A stretch of 64,000 bases of DNA from Amylostereum areolatum (lineage: Eukaryota > Basidiomycota > Agaricomycetes > Russulales > Stereaceae): positions 186,001-250,000 of the forward strand of contig SAXG01000021.1 of assembly GCA_012932865.1 (NCBI GenBank), given 5' to 3'. Shown in pieces: positions 21,901 through 33,477 of the stretch (within the stretch, counting starts at the first letter, position 1; every line of letters starts with the position of its first letter). The notes under the pieces are model-generated. The model did not search any database. It saw nothing but the letters and a program-made list of their open reading frames with translations, and was not told the origin of the DNA. The position numbers and the translations under genes were made by a program.

Positions 21901-24900
21901 AACGTCAACCCTCTTTGAGCAATATCCACCCTCAGTCTGTTGAACACAGTCTCTTCAAACACCAGTACCTTACAATCCCGAATAAGCCCACCACAATCGA
22001 CCCACGACGCCGAAGAAGAGTAAGAAGCACCCAAAAACCCAAAGGCGACGGGTACAAGATTTGAATGGGCCAGCGTGAGATGAAGCAGGCGACGATGGGG
22101 TAGGTGCGGATAGATATACCACAACAGTCGACGGCCTAGAATGTGAGGGAATGAGGATGCGAAATAAGAAAGAAGACCCGGCCGGGTACGCACCGTGGTG
22201 CCCCCACTTGCACGGTTCGTATTGTTCCATGTCTATGTCAAGTACTTGGCGAGAAACCGGCCCTTCTTCCCCACCATCCCCACGGCACATTTGGGGCTAT
22301 GTTTTGCACCTCTTCTGCTTGAACAATACCGATTGATTCCTGACGCCCATGGCCCGTACGTTTGTTGCGCGGGAAAGTAGTCATTGGAGAACAATGCGTT
22401 GCGCTCTCGGCCGCGATACCGAGGGAGAGTGGCTACCAGCAAAAAAAGATGTGGGTGGATCGTTGTAAGACGCAGAGGGTTTCGATACGGTCGAACCAGT
22501 GGGTGGAGGGGTTAAGTTCGGAGATGTCCCGGGCTTGTCCATGTTTATTTCCTGGGGTAATCCATAAAGAAAGGCCTGAGCGCGGTAGTTGAAGAGAGCT
22601 AGACGCAAGCTAGATAGGACCAAATCCGAGCAAGAGCCAAGGTCTACGCTGACAGAAGTGCGTTTGGCTCGTGGTGGGAATTGGTAAGGAAGGTTCCGTG
22701 GGAGCCGGTTACTCGGATGGTCACGTTACTCATGCGCCGCTCACATCTAAGTCGACAAATCGCTTTCCCGGTTTACGTTGTGCACACGCCGCTTTCGTTG
22801 GGCGTCGACGATTTCTGGGTTGCATGTAATTGTGTTTAATATTGCCCACGGATACACGATGTCCTCCTTCTATGTGCTTTCAAATAGGAACATGATCGAA
22901 TTGTAGACACGCCGGTGAAACTTGCCAGATTGAGCTTCCGTAAACCCCACGAGCCGGGGCTCCGATTGCACTGACGCCGTAATAGAGTGCAATATAGCAA
23001 CACACGCCCCGGGAATTCATCCACGAAGTTCTCCCTAGTTCTCCTCAGCTCTCTTAATAACATACTCGAGACAGATGTTTGTACCATATGCACAGTCTCA
23101 TACAACCTTCCATGTTCAGGAACACGCCTTTCGAGCCGGTGTCCCCGCAAATGTGCCTTCGCGGACAGCGATACGGTTCAAAAGGAAAGGGCATTCGAGT
23201 CTTTTTGGGAACACAGCATTTTGGGGGGGTCAATCAGGAGGCGCACGGCATCTCAATAGAGCGGCGGTCAGGATGGCATGGAAGACAACGGCATATCGTA
23301 TGGGATCCCGGGGGGACGAAGCGGGGTTCGAGTTACCGGGTGGAAGCCGAACGAGGCGCTGATGTTCTCGCGTCTCGCGGGCACGAGGAACGAGGAAGCG
23401 GGGTGCGCATTATGTGGGTTCAGGGGCTGCGGTGACTGGGATAGCCATGAGAAGTGATGCTCGAGTCGCCGGTGAGTAAGGAGTCTCTCGATGTAGAATT
23501 GCTACTGCCAATGAGAAGCGTGTATCGTCCATACTCGTTCGACAAGCCGCAACTGTACCGTCCACATCGAGATGAGGCAATGTTGCACAAGAGAGGACAA
23601 GAAAAGGCGTAACCAAAGTTTGATATTAGGATTGAATGCGGCGGCGGCGTTTGGACCTGGTTATCGTAAGATGGCTGTCGGCGCCACAACCGGCGAGTCC
23701 GCACAACACATGAGACACCGAGGAAGCCGGGATCTTAGAACGGGTTGTAAGCTGGTGTGCAGCGATATATGGAAATGTGAAACCTACATAAACATAAAAG
23801 CAATAGCGCCGTGATCCATCGAACACAGTGGTAGATAACATGAATCATGATGGTGGCGGGCGTGGGATGGCAAAGAAGTGCATGGAATAGAGGAAAGTAC
23901 CAAAGAAGGGTGACATGGGTTCGGTACGACGTAGTTATGGCAAAAACGTGGCGTCGGCGGGTTGCGCCCTGGTAGCAATTGTTCTGTGAATCCCGGGACG
24001 TACAGTGGAGTTCGTCGTTCGCCTATACTCCCACCGCAGAACACAGATATGAGATGAGGCACTTGCCGCTGCGACTACCAAAAATATGACCGATGCTGTA
24101 AGTGCCGTATTTTGCAAAGAATGGCCTGGACGGGGAGAGATTGAGTGACCGGTATGATCGCCGGACTATCCTGCGGCCATGTTTACGCCATGTACGGAAA
24201 AGCGAGTGACGGCAGGCCGAGACTGAGAAGCGGTGCAGAGACGCCTGGCAAGGGACGGTGGCTGAGAGGTGTCGGTGTGCTGGCGCAGCGGAAGAGAGGC
24301 AGCTGGAATGTCGAAAACTGAAGAAATACGTGTCAGTCCAGATGATAAGTTGAGGAGAACTACCAGCAACAACCAATTGGACGTTCTACGTCGATGCTAA
24401 GTACGAAGTACAGAGAGGGTAAGTTGACGCCGTATGAGTCACGAACAAGTCGACAAACGAGCAATGCTTACGTCACCAACGTGGCGTCAGTCGGTTTTTC
24501 TTCATTCTCGAGACTCGCGTCTCTGTTTCAAAGTTATTCGACGCCCCTGGCCAGTCACGAATCGACGTTGATCCAACTCCTTCTGCTCGCGAACGAAGAT
24601 AGTCAAAATCCGGTCTGTTAGGATCACGTTGTGGGAGCGGGGGAGTGCAGAAGCTTGCAGTTGCCCGGTTATGTCATGGACGAGGCTCACGAGTCACGAC
24701 TACCGACACCCTCATATTTTCCCGCTCTCTTCTCCCGCAGGCACTTCCCCCGGCGCTGTGTTTTTCGCCGTTACGAAAGGTGAATCCCGGTTAGAAGCCC
24801 GGAGAACCGTCGAGCGTGGTACGCCTCCTTGCCCAAATAAGCCATCGCAGTGCTCCTAACCGTCAATCATCTACCCACAGGGTTCACGCGCAAGCTATCC

Positions 24901-25700
24901 CTGAGTACATGCAGCTCCCTCGTTCCTTCCTTCACCGTGACAATGCATCACATGAACTCTGCCAAGTCGCGAGAAGGGCAGGCTGGCGTTCCGATTGCTG
25001 CACTATCAATCGTGCTCGCCTTGACCCATGTCTGCATCACTCGTCACCCGCACTGGATCCGCCCGCGGCCCGCGATCATTAACGATCCTGCGTAGGTTTT
25101 CGGAAACTATGAAGGCATCGGACAACTTCGGGAAGCCAGTGGGATTCCGCTCACGGCAGCAGTCGTAGCTCTCATTTAACCCATTCCAAACCAGCTGAGT
25201 AGCCGGCCCACGGACGATCGTCCTCATCTCGTGAAACGTTCCGAGCACACCCATCGTCAGTCACGAGGACTCCTCTCTTTCTATCTTCATTTGTTCTCTT
25301 CGGCAGCTTACGGTCAACATATGGTAATATAGCCTCAGGCGGCCTGCAGACGACACCGCAAAGCCATTCCGATTCCTATCTGAGCTCGGATGCTACCCTC
25401 ATGTTCCGCACCCTCAACCTGTCATAAGATGCCGGAACGGTAAAAAGCCGCTCCTCGGCATTTAATCCTGGGATTACGACATTCAGAAGTTGTTGCCGGC
25501 GTAAGCGAGCGTCTTCGCTTGCGCCGCGAGGCCCAGGAGCGGCGCACAATCGGACATCCAGACATCAACCCCTTTGATCTCTAATCGCATGCCATTCGAG
25601 GACGCACAGTACACACTGCTTTTGGTACATGTTCCCGGACATGCGCCTGTGCTGTGGACGCCCGTTGCTCGACGGCCGCTGGGTTCGTGCCTGTTCACAT
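18962..25700. other. Large gene-poor interval
   Basis: Nearly 6.8 kb in which I cannot support a gene. Many frames of 60-145 codons exist on both strands, but none shows a family motif, a signal peptide with a matching body, or a run of introns joining recognisable pieces. The best unproven candidate is a 76-codon frame at 19306-19536 (plus) with a good start context. A minus-strand stretch at about 23940-24380 has one plausible intron (about 24320-24365). Near 21808-21825 there is a short TAAGCT repeat. No transposase, reverse transcriptase or long terminal repeat was recognised. Confidence 0.5.
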
Positions 25701-25708
25701 CTGTTGTG

Positions 25709-25715
25709 TATAAAG
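25709..25715 (+). promoter_or_regulatory. TATA box of the first P450 gene
   Basis: TATAAAG sits about 150 bp upstream of the ATG at 25864, which is the first ATG after it and has a strong start context (CGCCATGG). This pair of signals fixes the start of the P450 and shows that an extra base lies just inside the coding region. Confidence 0.6.
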
Positions 25716-25863
25716 CTCACTCCTTCCTCCTTGCAGACCCTCCAGCCCTCTGCTCTTCGTACTACCCGGTGCTCCCCTCAGCTCCCCTTTCACCTTCTGT
25801 ACCTCCCCGAGACATCACGTCCAGTCACTCTCCGGGTATCCTCACATCGGACATCTCTTCGCC

Positions 25864-28122
25864 ATGGCATCTCACTTCTCCTACGGATGCCGTTGTCCTC
25901 GTCGGAGGCACCAGCCTGGTCAGTCTTGCGCTGTTATTAGTACTTTCTCCTTGGGCCCTGACCGTTGATTTATGTGTAGATGGCTTACCTCTACTTCAAA
26001 CGGAATGAGCCCGATTCTATCCTGGCCCTATTCTTCCTTCTCGTCCTCGTTCCGGCACTACTGTCCGCCGCTGTCTCTCAGGTCGCAGGCCCCGTCTGGG
26101 TAGTATCCGTGCTCACCTCGTTGACCTACCAATTTCTCCTCCTATTCTTCACTGCAATGTACCGTGTCTCCCCCTTCCATCCTCTGGCACGATATCCCGG
26201 ACCATTCCCCGCCAAAATTACCAAGTGGTGGTCCTCGTACATCATCACCAAGGGCAAGCAACATCTTTACTACCAGGCGCTGCACGAGCGTTACGGGGAT
26301 GTGGTTCGCGTAGGTAAGGCATCAAGAATATCTATCGTAACAAATCACTGGCTCACCCTGGTTGTGTACGTGCAGGTCCCAACGAACTTTCCTTCCGCGA
26401 CGCCTCCTTCATCACCGACATTTTGGGGCCAGACGGGCTTCCCAAAGGGCCATGTGCGTATACTCTATCGTTGTCTCCACGGGTCTGCTAATGATGATCA
26501 TACAATGTTCGCCACTGTACTTAGGTTGGGACAACCGAACCAGTGCTCCGAGTCTTATCGCGCAGCGTGATCCTGTGGCGCACGCCCAACAGCGCCGGCC
26601 ATGGAACAGGGCGTTCTCCAGTGCGGCGATGAAGGATTACGAAGTCATTATTGCGCAGCGTGCGCGCCAGCTTGTTCATCGGTGGGAAGATATCATCCTT
26701 GCCCAGCCGGGGAACGTTAGGGAGGCGACCTTGGATGTTGGAGCATGGATGGGCTACTTCTCGTAAGTCTGCTTGTGCTTACGAAATCTCACGTCGTGGT
26801 CTGATCTCTACTCACTAGGACTGACTTCATGGGAGATATGGCGTGCGTCCATTCTATGCAGCGGGTGCCACAGCAGCGCTAATAAACTCTACCGATGCGC
26901 AGATTTGGTGGTGGATTTGAGCTTATGAGAGACGGAGGCGATACCTCGGGCGTCTGGCACGTCATCGAGACAGGAATGCAGTAAGTTTTCCTTTCCAACT
27001 CCTTTAGCCGCCCTCAACATTCATATTCTATGACAGGGCTACAACAATCTTCGCACACGCACCTTGGGCTGCGGCCTTCCTCAAACGAATGCCTGGTCAG
27101 GGTGCCGCAATTCAGTCCATGCGCGAATTCTGTTGGAACAACGTACAAAAGCGTATGGCGCTTGGCGCGGCAAGGAAGGATCTCTACTATCATCTCGTAC
27201 GTGGGAGTTTCAATGCGCGCATCTTACGAGACCAGATTCTGACCTGATCTTACCAGAGTGACGAGGATGATCAGACGCAGACACCACCAACGTTGGCATC
27301 GCTTGCAGCGAACGGGGTACTTGCCATCGTCGCCGGATCGGATACGACGGCGATGGTGCTCACCTCCTTCTTGTATCACGTCCTTCGCCACCCGACCGTG
27401 TATAAACGGCTCCGTGAGGAGGTCGACGCCACATTTCCGGACGGGCAGGAGCCACTGGACGTGACTAAGTTGAGCGGCATGCCGTGGTTGAACAGTTGCT
27501 TGTGAGCCTGGCCCTGCTCCCTTCCGTACGGTCGGATGGCTCATCTATGGTCAACAGAAACGAGGTGATGCGTTTACAACCCCCGGTCCCCAGCGGATCT
27601 CAGCGTCGGGTACCACGCGGCGCTGGCCCCAAGGTGCTTGGACGATAGTACGCACTCCTTCCCATTCATGTCCCTTACTGCCGGCTAACCATGGGTATAT
27701 GCTACAATTATAGTGTCGTACCAGAGGAAACGCAACTTTTCGTGCATACATACAGCATCCAGCGAGACGCCAGGAATTTCTCCAACCCAGACGCCTTCCT
27801 ACCCGAGCGCTGGATGCCAGTGGTCAACAATGATACCCCTTCTGCTGGCTTACCCGCTTCGACTTCGCCGATGCCGTCATCGCCCAAACACACCTCCGTT
27901 CACAACCCTGCAGCATTTATCCCATTTTCCTATGGTCCGCGGAACTGTGTTGGCAAGAACCTTGCGCTTACGGAGGCACGAATGCTCATAGCGTACGTTG
28001 TTTCGCGCTTCGACTTTCACCCTGTGGGAGAGGAAGGAAGTTGGGAAGATACCCTCTCGGACTATTTCACTTTTCAGAAGGGAGCATTACCGATGAGGGT
28101 CACTTTGCGGGAAGCCGACTGA
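25864..28122 (+). CDS. Cytochrome P450 monooxygenase 1
   Basis: Membrane-anchored haem-thiolate oxygenase that acts on the ER with a P450 reductase. The N-terminus has two or three hydrophobic helices, then FHPLARYPGPFPAK, the proline hinge. The I-helix AGSDTT lies at about 27340, the ExxR (NEVMRLQPP) at about 27560, the PERW segment at about 27800, and the haem loop FSYGPRNCVG at about 27930-27960, with the ligand Cys present. About 11 short introns are used. Every exon from MAYLYFKRNEPD (25980) onward joins in frame. The first exon does not: ATG at 25864 and the downstream LTSPTDAVVLVGG differ by one extra base (about 25867-25885). The organisation resembles basidiomycete P450s annotated as high-nitrogen-upregulated, from memory. 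Substrate unknown. Confidence 0.88.
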
Positions 28123-28592
28123 TGCAGGCGCAGAGGGTTTTCTTGACAGCGCCTCCCGTGATGTTTATGGTTCAATTATGGCATCTATTGAATGAAGGAG
28201 TGTACACATATAATTGAATCGTGCTATTTGTTCCAATGATAAGATGTCGACGACATGATGATCGCTTGCTGTTTGCTGCTTTGCGCTTCCACTGCTCTCT
28301 CTGAAAACCCTTCCAATGAACACAACTTCGAGTACGCATCTCGCACAACGTTCAACACGGTCTACATTCTCCCTGTTGACCAGTCGTAGTTTCAGCGGCC
28401 GATGACGTACCTGACAAGCTCCGCCCCCAAGGCGCGACCTGTCTCAATTTTCTGACTCGACCTAGCCCGTTCTTCTCCTTCCTCGCTTCAAGATAAAATC
28501 AAGTTTCCTTGCGGAATTTCTTTCATCTCGGACGACACAGAGAATCCAGGCGGACCGTACTATATCTCGCAAGTGACTGAACATCAATCATC
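28123..28592. other. Intergenic, P450 to GRGG-repeat gene
   Basis: No gene. It contains the 3' flank of the P450 and the promoter of the next gene. Confidence 0.55.
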
Positions 28593-29621
28593 ATGGAGAA
28601 CGAGCGCTCGACCTCTCGTGGACGTGAATTCGTGCGTCGTTTCCATGTTCGACTTCTCCTATCCTCATCGTGCACGGGTTTAAGCACTCTTCTGGTCGTG
28701 GAGGCGTTGGAAATATCCGCCAGGCCTCTCTGTCCCGCGATCGCGCCGCTTTCGATGGTCCGGATGACTTCTCGGTGACCAGAGGAAGAGAACCTCACCC
28801 CGCGCACATCCAGCATGACACAGGAAATGTACGCTCACTTATCTCCTACACTAGGTTATAGCTTTAATTGTGGATGCTTTTTTGTAGGCCGTATCAACTG
28901 GACGCGGGGGGGCAGGGAACTTTCGCTCACCGTCCCGCCCTCGCGACAGCGTCGATAGCACCCTCGATCGTGACCTTATCCAGTCTATCGACCAAGCAAA
29001 CGATATCGGTGTTGTGCGTATGATTCTCTATACCTTCCCTGTCCTTGAGGTGCATTTCTCATCGTCTGATTGTACTTACAGCACTCTACCGGCCGCGGCG
29101 GTATAGGCAACATCGCCCGCTCTAAATCTCGTTCTCGTTCTCGTGGCCCCGTGCTTACCACCGGCCGTGGAGGTATTGGCAATATGAAGAGCGGTGAGCC
29201 CACGGAGGTGACCATTCACGAGGTCGAAGACCAGGAACGTCTGGCGCACATGCTCCCGCACGGGATGTACGTTTCCTAGTTCCGCCTTGCGCGGCTGTCA
29301 ATATACTGATCATATCACATTTCCTGCTTCTATGTAGCCATTCTACGGGCCGAGGCGGTATGGCGAACATGACCAGCGACATAGAGCCTCCCCTCAATGA
29401 ACCGACGCACCCTCAGTGCGTCGCACTCACACGAGTTCCAGTCAACTGGGCGTGGTGGTGTCGGGAATATTCGCTCGCGATCGGGCTCGCGAGAGCCTGG
29501 TCAGAACGGTCCCACCGGCGGGCACGAACGATACGGTATCTCTGCACTGTTCCACCGTGGTGGGGGTGGTTCCCGTCCTTCGCAGGAGGTAGAGGCTGGC
29601 GTCGTGGACAAGGCTAAGTGA
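28593..29621 (+). CDS. GRGG-repeat protein (DUF3602-like)
   Basis: Small fungal protein of unknown function, built from repeats of [ST][ST]GRGGxxN. Six copies are visible: SSGRGGVGN, STGRGGAGN, STGRGGIGN, TTGRGGIGN, STGRGGMAN and STGRGGVGN. Spacers rich in Arg, Ser and Glu separate them. Five or so exons begin at 28593. Four of the introns fall directly before a repeat, so most repeats open an exon. The fifth and sixth repeats are in different frames, separated by one extra base at 29399-29430. The second half then ends in a normal stop at 29619-29621. Arg-Gly-Gly runs suggest RNA binding or arginine methylation, but that is inference. The family match to DUF3602 is from memory of its repeat motif. 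Confidence 0.8.
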
Positions 29622-30072
29622 GGCTGTTTGTAAGTGACCCCGAAGGACCCAAATGACCGGAGAAGGCGATATATATTGTACCGGAATCCCTCCCCTATCT
29701 TCTTACAACATGTAATTTTGTAAACGCTGTATATTTCTTACTTCTCACTCCTGCCCCGAACATCCTTATAGTCACGTCCCCGCTTATTCAAAACATCTTT
29801 GAAACACCATGGCTGAAGCTGAAGCGCTGAACCTGGGATACCGGCTAATTCTCAGCAATTTATCAGGCGCGACTGCTTATGATAGTTTGGATCAATGATA
29901 CTATTAATGAAGTTGAAGGCGAGTAAGTTGTAGCCTACTGGATGTCCGTGGTGCGTAAAGTCCGTTTGTAAACATTAGATGGTAGGATCGTCCGTGAGTA
30001 ATCGTAATGTATGTCCGGTGAGACAAAGGTCGAAACAATCGTTAGACAGGAGGAGTGGTTAGGGGGAGGTGG
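29622..30072. other. Intergenic, convergent 3' ends
   Basis: It lies between the 3' ends of two convergent genes. No open frame of interest is present. Confidence 0.6.
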
Positions 30073-30795
30073 TTAGGGTGAGGGGTGGATGGGGTGAATC
30101 ACGACCGATTCACAAGTCTCGGGATCGTAGGGAAGTGCAGTACCGTTCGCAGGTTTGTACACAACGACGTCGACGTCGGTAGTTTTGCTCTTGCAGATGG
30201 AGAACCCGTCGCTGTCGCCATTGACACCGAGAACGTAAGGATATTCGGTGCCATGTGGGCTGGTATTGAACTACGAACACATGTCGGTCGGCGATTTGTT
30301 ACGTCATGAGGGGAATGAAAGAGGGGAACGTACCAGCTCGCAATAGGATTTCACAGGCTTCTGAGTGACCGACGCACTCTTCGAAAGGAACTCGAGGAGC
30401 GAGTTCTGTAGTGCAACGTACATCGATTGTTGCGGATCGTCGCTACCCTCAACTGGTTCAGCAGTGACCCCTCCCTCTGACATTGTGAAGTTCCATCCAA
30501 AGTTCTTCGTCACTGTGGCATTTGTCTACATGAAAGTATAAATGAGTTAGAGGAATGCACGAAGTAAGCTGTGGGTACGAACCGCGAGGACGCTGACGTT
30601 AGGCTGGAATCCAGGAATAACTCTGAGGACAAGTGATCGCTCGACAGACTGGTCGCCCAAATTGACCGCCAAAAGTGTGAATCCCGGAACGTCCAGAACA
30701 CTATTCCATGCGCATGCTGGAGCCCGCTTGACGATGGGAGAGGCGGACACCGACACGGCAAGTGCGAGAGAGGCAAACAGGGCAAACGCACGCAT
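30073..30795 (-). CDS. Small secreted protein, function unknown
   Basis: Three exons (30583-30795, 30334-30525, 30073-30270) give 200 residues, all in frame. The first 18 or so residues are a clear signal peptide (MRAFALFASLALAVSVSA), followed by SPIVKR, a possible dibasic processing site for a Kex2-type protease. The mature part has four Cys and several N-glycosylation sites (NVS, NAT, NFT, NTS, NGT). I do not recognise a family. It lies divergent from the superoxide dismutase gene. It could be a cell-wall-associated or effector-like protein; the sequence does not say which. Gene structure is well supported by the signal peptide, intron signals and a TATA box. Confidence 0.8.
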
Positions 30796-30874
30796 GGTCG
30801 TGAGGGCAGGTGGTCATGAAAGGGGTACAGGAGTTCGTAAAAACCTGGGGGAACACAACGGAAATGGGTCCCGC

Positions 30875-30881
30875 CTTTATA
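30875..30881 (-). promoter_or_regulatory. TATA box of the secreted-protein gene
   Basis: TATAAAG on the minus strand lies 80 bp upstream of the ATG at 30795. Confidence 0.6.
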
Positions 30882-31933
30882 CTCGAAGCGGTGCAGAAGC
30901 GCCTCAAACCCGGGCACGGTAGCCGAGCCTCACAGTGGCCGAGAGCCGAGAGACTTTGCGTGATTGGTGTTTCGGCCGCTCGGAAGTTTCAGCGCTGTCA
31001 TCACATCTTGATGTTACTAGGAGATAACTTGTGCTTGCTACTGGTTCGTCGACTGCAGAGCGGCATAATCTGTCATATATGAAGGTAACGTCGTTAAACA
31101 CCCTTCCAGTGGTATAAAATCGATGAATGACGTCGGGCTTGGCGGCGCAAGATCGTGATTTCACCAGTGACTGGAAGTGAGCTGGTGGACGTAATTGACG
31201 GCCCGTTTTCTATGCCTCGAAGATACTGGAAGATGGCTGGAACTTGGAAGGCATTGGAAGGCCCACAGATAGGCTGAGAAGAAGAGCAAGTACAAATCAG
31301 ATGATGGGCTCTCGGCGAGGCCTGGGAACTCGCCATCCCTCAAAGGGGTACCACGCTGTATTTGGCGGCTGTACGTAGTGGGATGACGCACTCTAGGCAA
31401 GGCCCCGGGCTGGAAGACACGCGGAAAGGTCGCGCATAGAGATCCTGGGGGCACTGGGTAGACAGACTTCTGTGCAGGCCAGAAGATCAGCAGAGTTTGC
31501 GCCTGCGTGGGGGCTTGTCGCTCCTGCTCAAGTGGTTATGAACGGAAGGTACTCCCCGTCTTGGGACGCTGCTCACCTCTGCGACATCCTTTACATGCGA
31601 TAGGTGGGAACAATGTCGGAAATGAAGCCCATGAAGCCTCGAGGCGCGCAAAGAACCGGTTATCAGCAGATGTTTTGTGGCCGTGCAACGCAAACGTGGT
31701 GGGCTACATCGTGTACCAGGGCTAAGGGAGAAGAAGTCCAGTGAGTAGAGGGGAGCAGGCCCTAGCAAGGCTTAGGAGACTCGGCCACAGAAGGCGAGGT
31801 AAGCTTTTAGTCATCGTTCTCACGCGAAATTGCGTCATAATCGATACCTTTGCATCCGATTAAGCTGCAAGTTCGATGAGCAAGCCCAGTTTCCTCCACG
31901 ACCATCCGTACCACCATCGTCGGCGCTGCCAAC
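30882..31933. other. Divergent intergenic region, secreted protein / SOD
   Basis: About 1 kb upstream of two divergent genes. No supported coding sequence; frames on the minus strand at 31094-31768 lack features. Confidence 0.55.
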
Positions 31934-32830
31934 ATGTCTAACACCCTCCCTCCTCTCGATTACCCCTATAATGCTCTTGAGCCCCATATCTCTGAGGAGA
32001 TCATGACTCTCCACCACACCAAGCACCATCAGACCTACGTCACCGCTCTCAACGCTGCCGAGGCCGCATACACAAAGGCGTCTTCCCCCAAGGAGCGCAT
32101 CGCCCTCCAGGCTGCCCTCAAATTCAACGGTGGAGGTCTGTAACTTCTCTTACTCCTCGATTCTCAACGTTCCTTCGATTGGCAACTGAGCTCGCGTGGT
32201 TATCGACCTACATCCCATCACCGCATTGCTTGTTCTTTACCACTCGTTTCCTGGCAATTCCTACCTCCCCGATCTACTGGCCGAGTGTTCGATTTGATCA
32301 CTTATGCTTACCCGGAATCTACTTTCAGGTCACATCAACCACTCTCTGTTCTGGAAGAACCTCGCACCTGCAGGCTCAGCCAACCTCAAGGCTGGTCCGC
32401 TCAGCGATGCTATCACCGCGACTTTCGGTTCTTTCGATAACTTCAAGAAGGAGTTCAACACCACCACCGCAGGCATCCAGGGATCTGGCTGGGGCTGGCT
32501 CGTGCGTATATAATCGTTTGTCATCCATCTGTCGTTGACATTTCCTTCGCGTTACAGGGCTACAGCCCTTCGACGAAGAGGCTTGAGATTGTCACCACCG
32601 CTAACCAGGACCCTCTGCTTACCCATGTTCCCATCATCGGTGTGGATATCTGGGAGCACGCCTTCTATCTCCAGTACAAGAACGTCAAGGTCGACGTGAG
32701 TGACGCCATCGATTCGCCGTTGTTCTAGTGTTCACCTTATCGTTAGTATCTCACCGCCATCTGGAACGTCATCAACTTTACGGAGGCCGAGAAGCGCTTC
32801 CTTGAGGCTTCCGGTGGCTCCAAGCTCTAA
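31934..32830 (+). CDS. Manganese superoxide dismutase, apparently cytosolic
   Basis: Converts superoxide to oxygen and hydrogen peroxide. Exons 31934-32135, 32329-32501, 32558-32695 and 32747-32830 give 198 residues, the normal length of a mature MnSOD. Metal ligands are visible: His27 in LHHTKHH, His72 in GHINHSLFW, and Asp and His in [23 protein letters not shown] carries the Gln typical of the Mn rather than the Fe type. The protein starts directly at the mature N-terminus ([19 protein letters not shown]), and an in-frame stop lies a short way upstream. No mitochondrial presequence is therefore encoded, unless an upstream exon was missed. This suggests a cytosolic isoform, known in some fungi. 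Confidence 0.95.
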
Positions 32831-33411
32831 AGTATGGAGGCCCCATAACGAGAAAAAGCAAGAAGGAAAGTAGCGAAATACCGGCTCATGTATCAAGTAG
32901 CTTGTGGTTGTATGCTGGGAGACGAAAATCAATGTATGTATCATTGTTTGATGACACGGGTATAAGACTCGGAGTTGCGGATGCTTCGAGGCTCGAGCTC
33001 GGTGAGAAGATCGATGAGTCATGCGGCGGCACTCATGCCATTTCAATGCTTTGAATGCATAACCTCTTGCCAGTCCACCTGTGATCTGGTGTCGTTCGTC
33101 TCTTCGTTACTATTGATGTGCCGTGGTGCAACTGATCATAACCTCATCCACAGACTGCATGTCTGCCCCATCTGTGCCACTGATACACACGTCTCTGCTC
33201 TACACTACGCTGTTTGGGCCGGACAGGCTGTCGACTCAGCAGTACTGTACGGTTTCGTTACATACCATACACAGGGTTTGGTCCCACGCATGACATTCAG
33301 AAGATCGCAAGGCTTCAAATTGCACACCTACCACCTGGACGTAAGTATCATGAAGGTTTGCACTGCCTTCCATCATGATTCACATAACAGTGTGTGCATA
33401 GACCTGGCGGG
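32831..33411. other. Intergenic, SOD to GH92-1
   Basis: No gene. A long plus-strand frame (32975-33505) runs through it without motifs, overlaps the GH92 promoter, and is rejected. Confidence 0.55.
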
Positions 33412-33417
33412 TATAAG
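33412..33417 (+). promoter_or_regulatory. TATA box of GH92 gene 1
   Basis: TATAAG lies 66 bp upstream of the ATG at 33478. The paralogue at 38229 has a TATA box at almost the same distance. Confidence 0.6.
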
Positions 33418-33477
33418 AGGCTGGGACTTGTGTAGCCCCACAACGCGCGACATCCACCTCCAGGTCCCAGTGACGAC

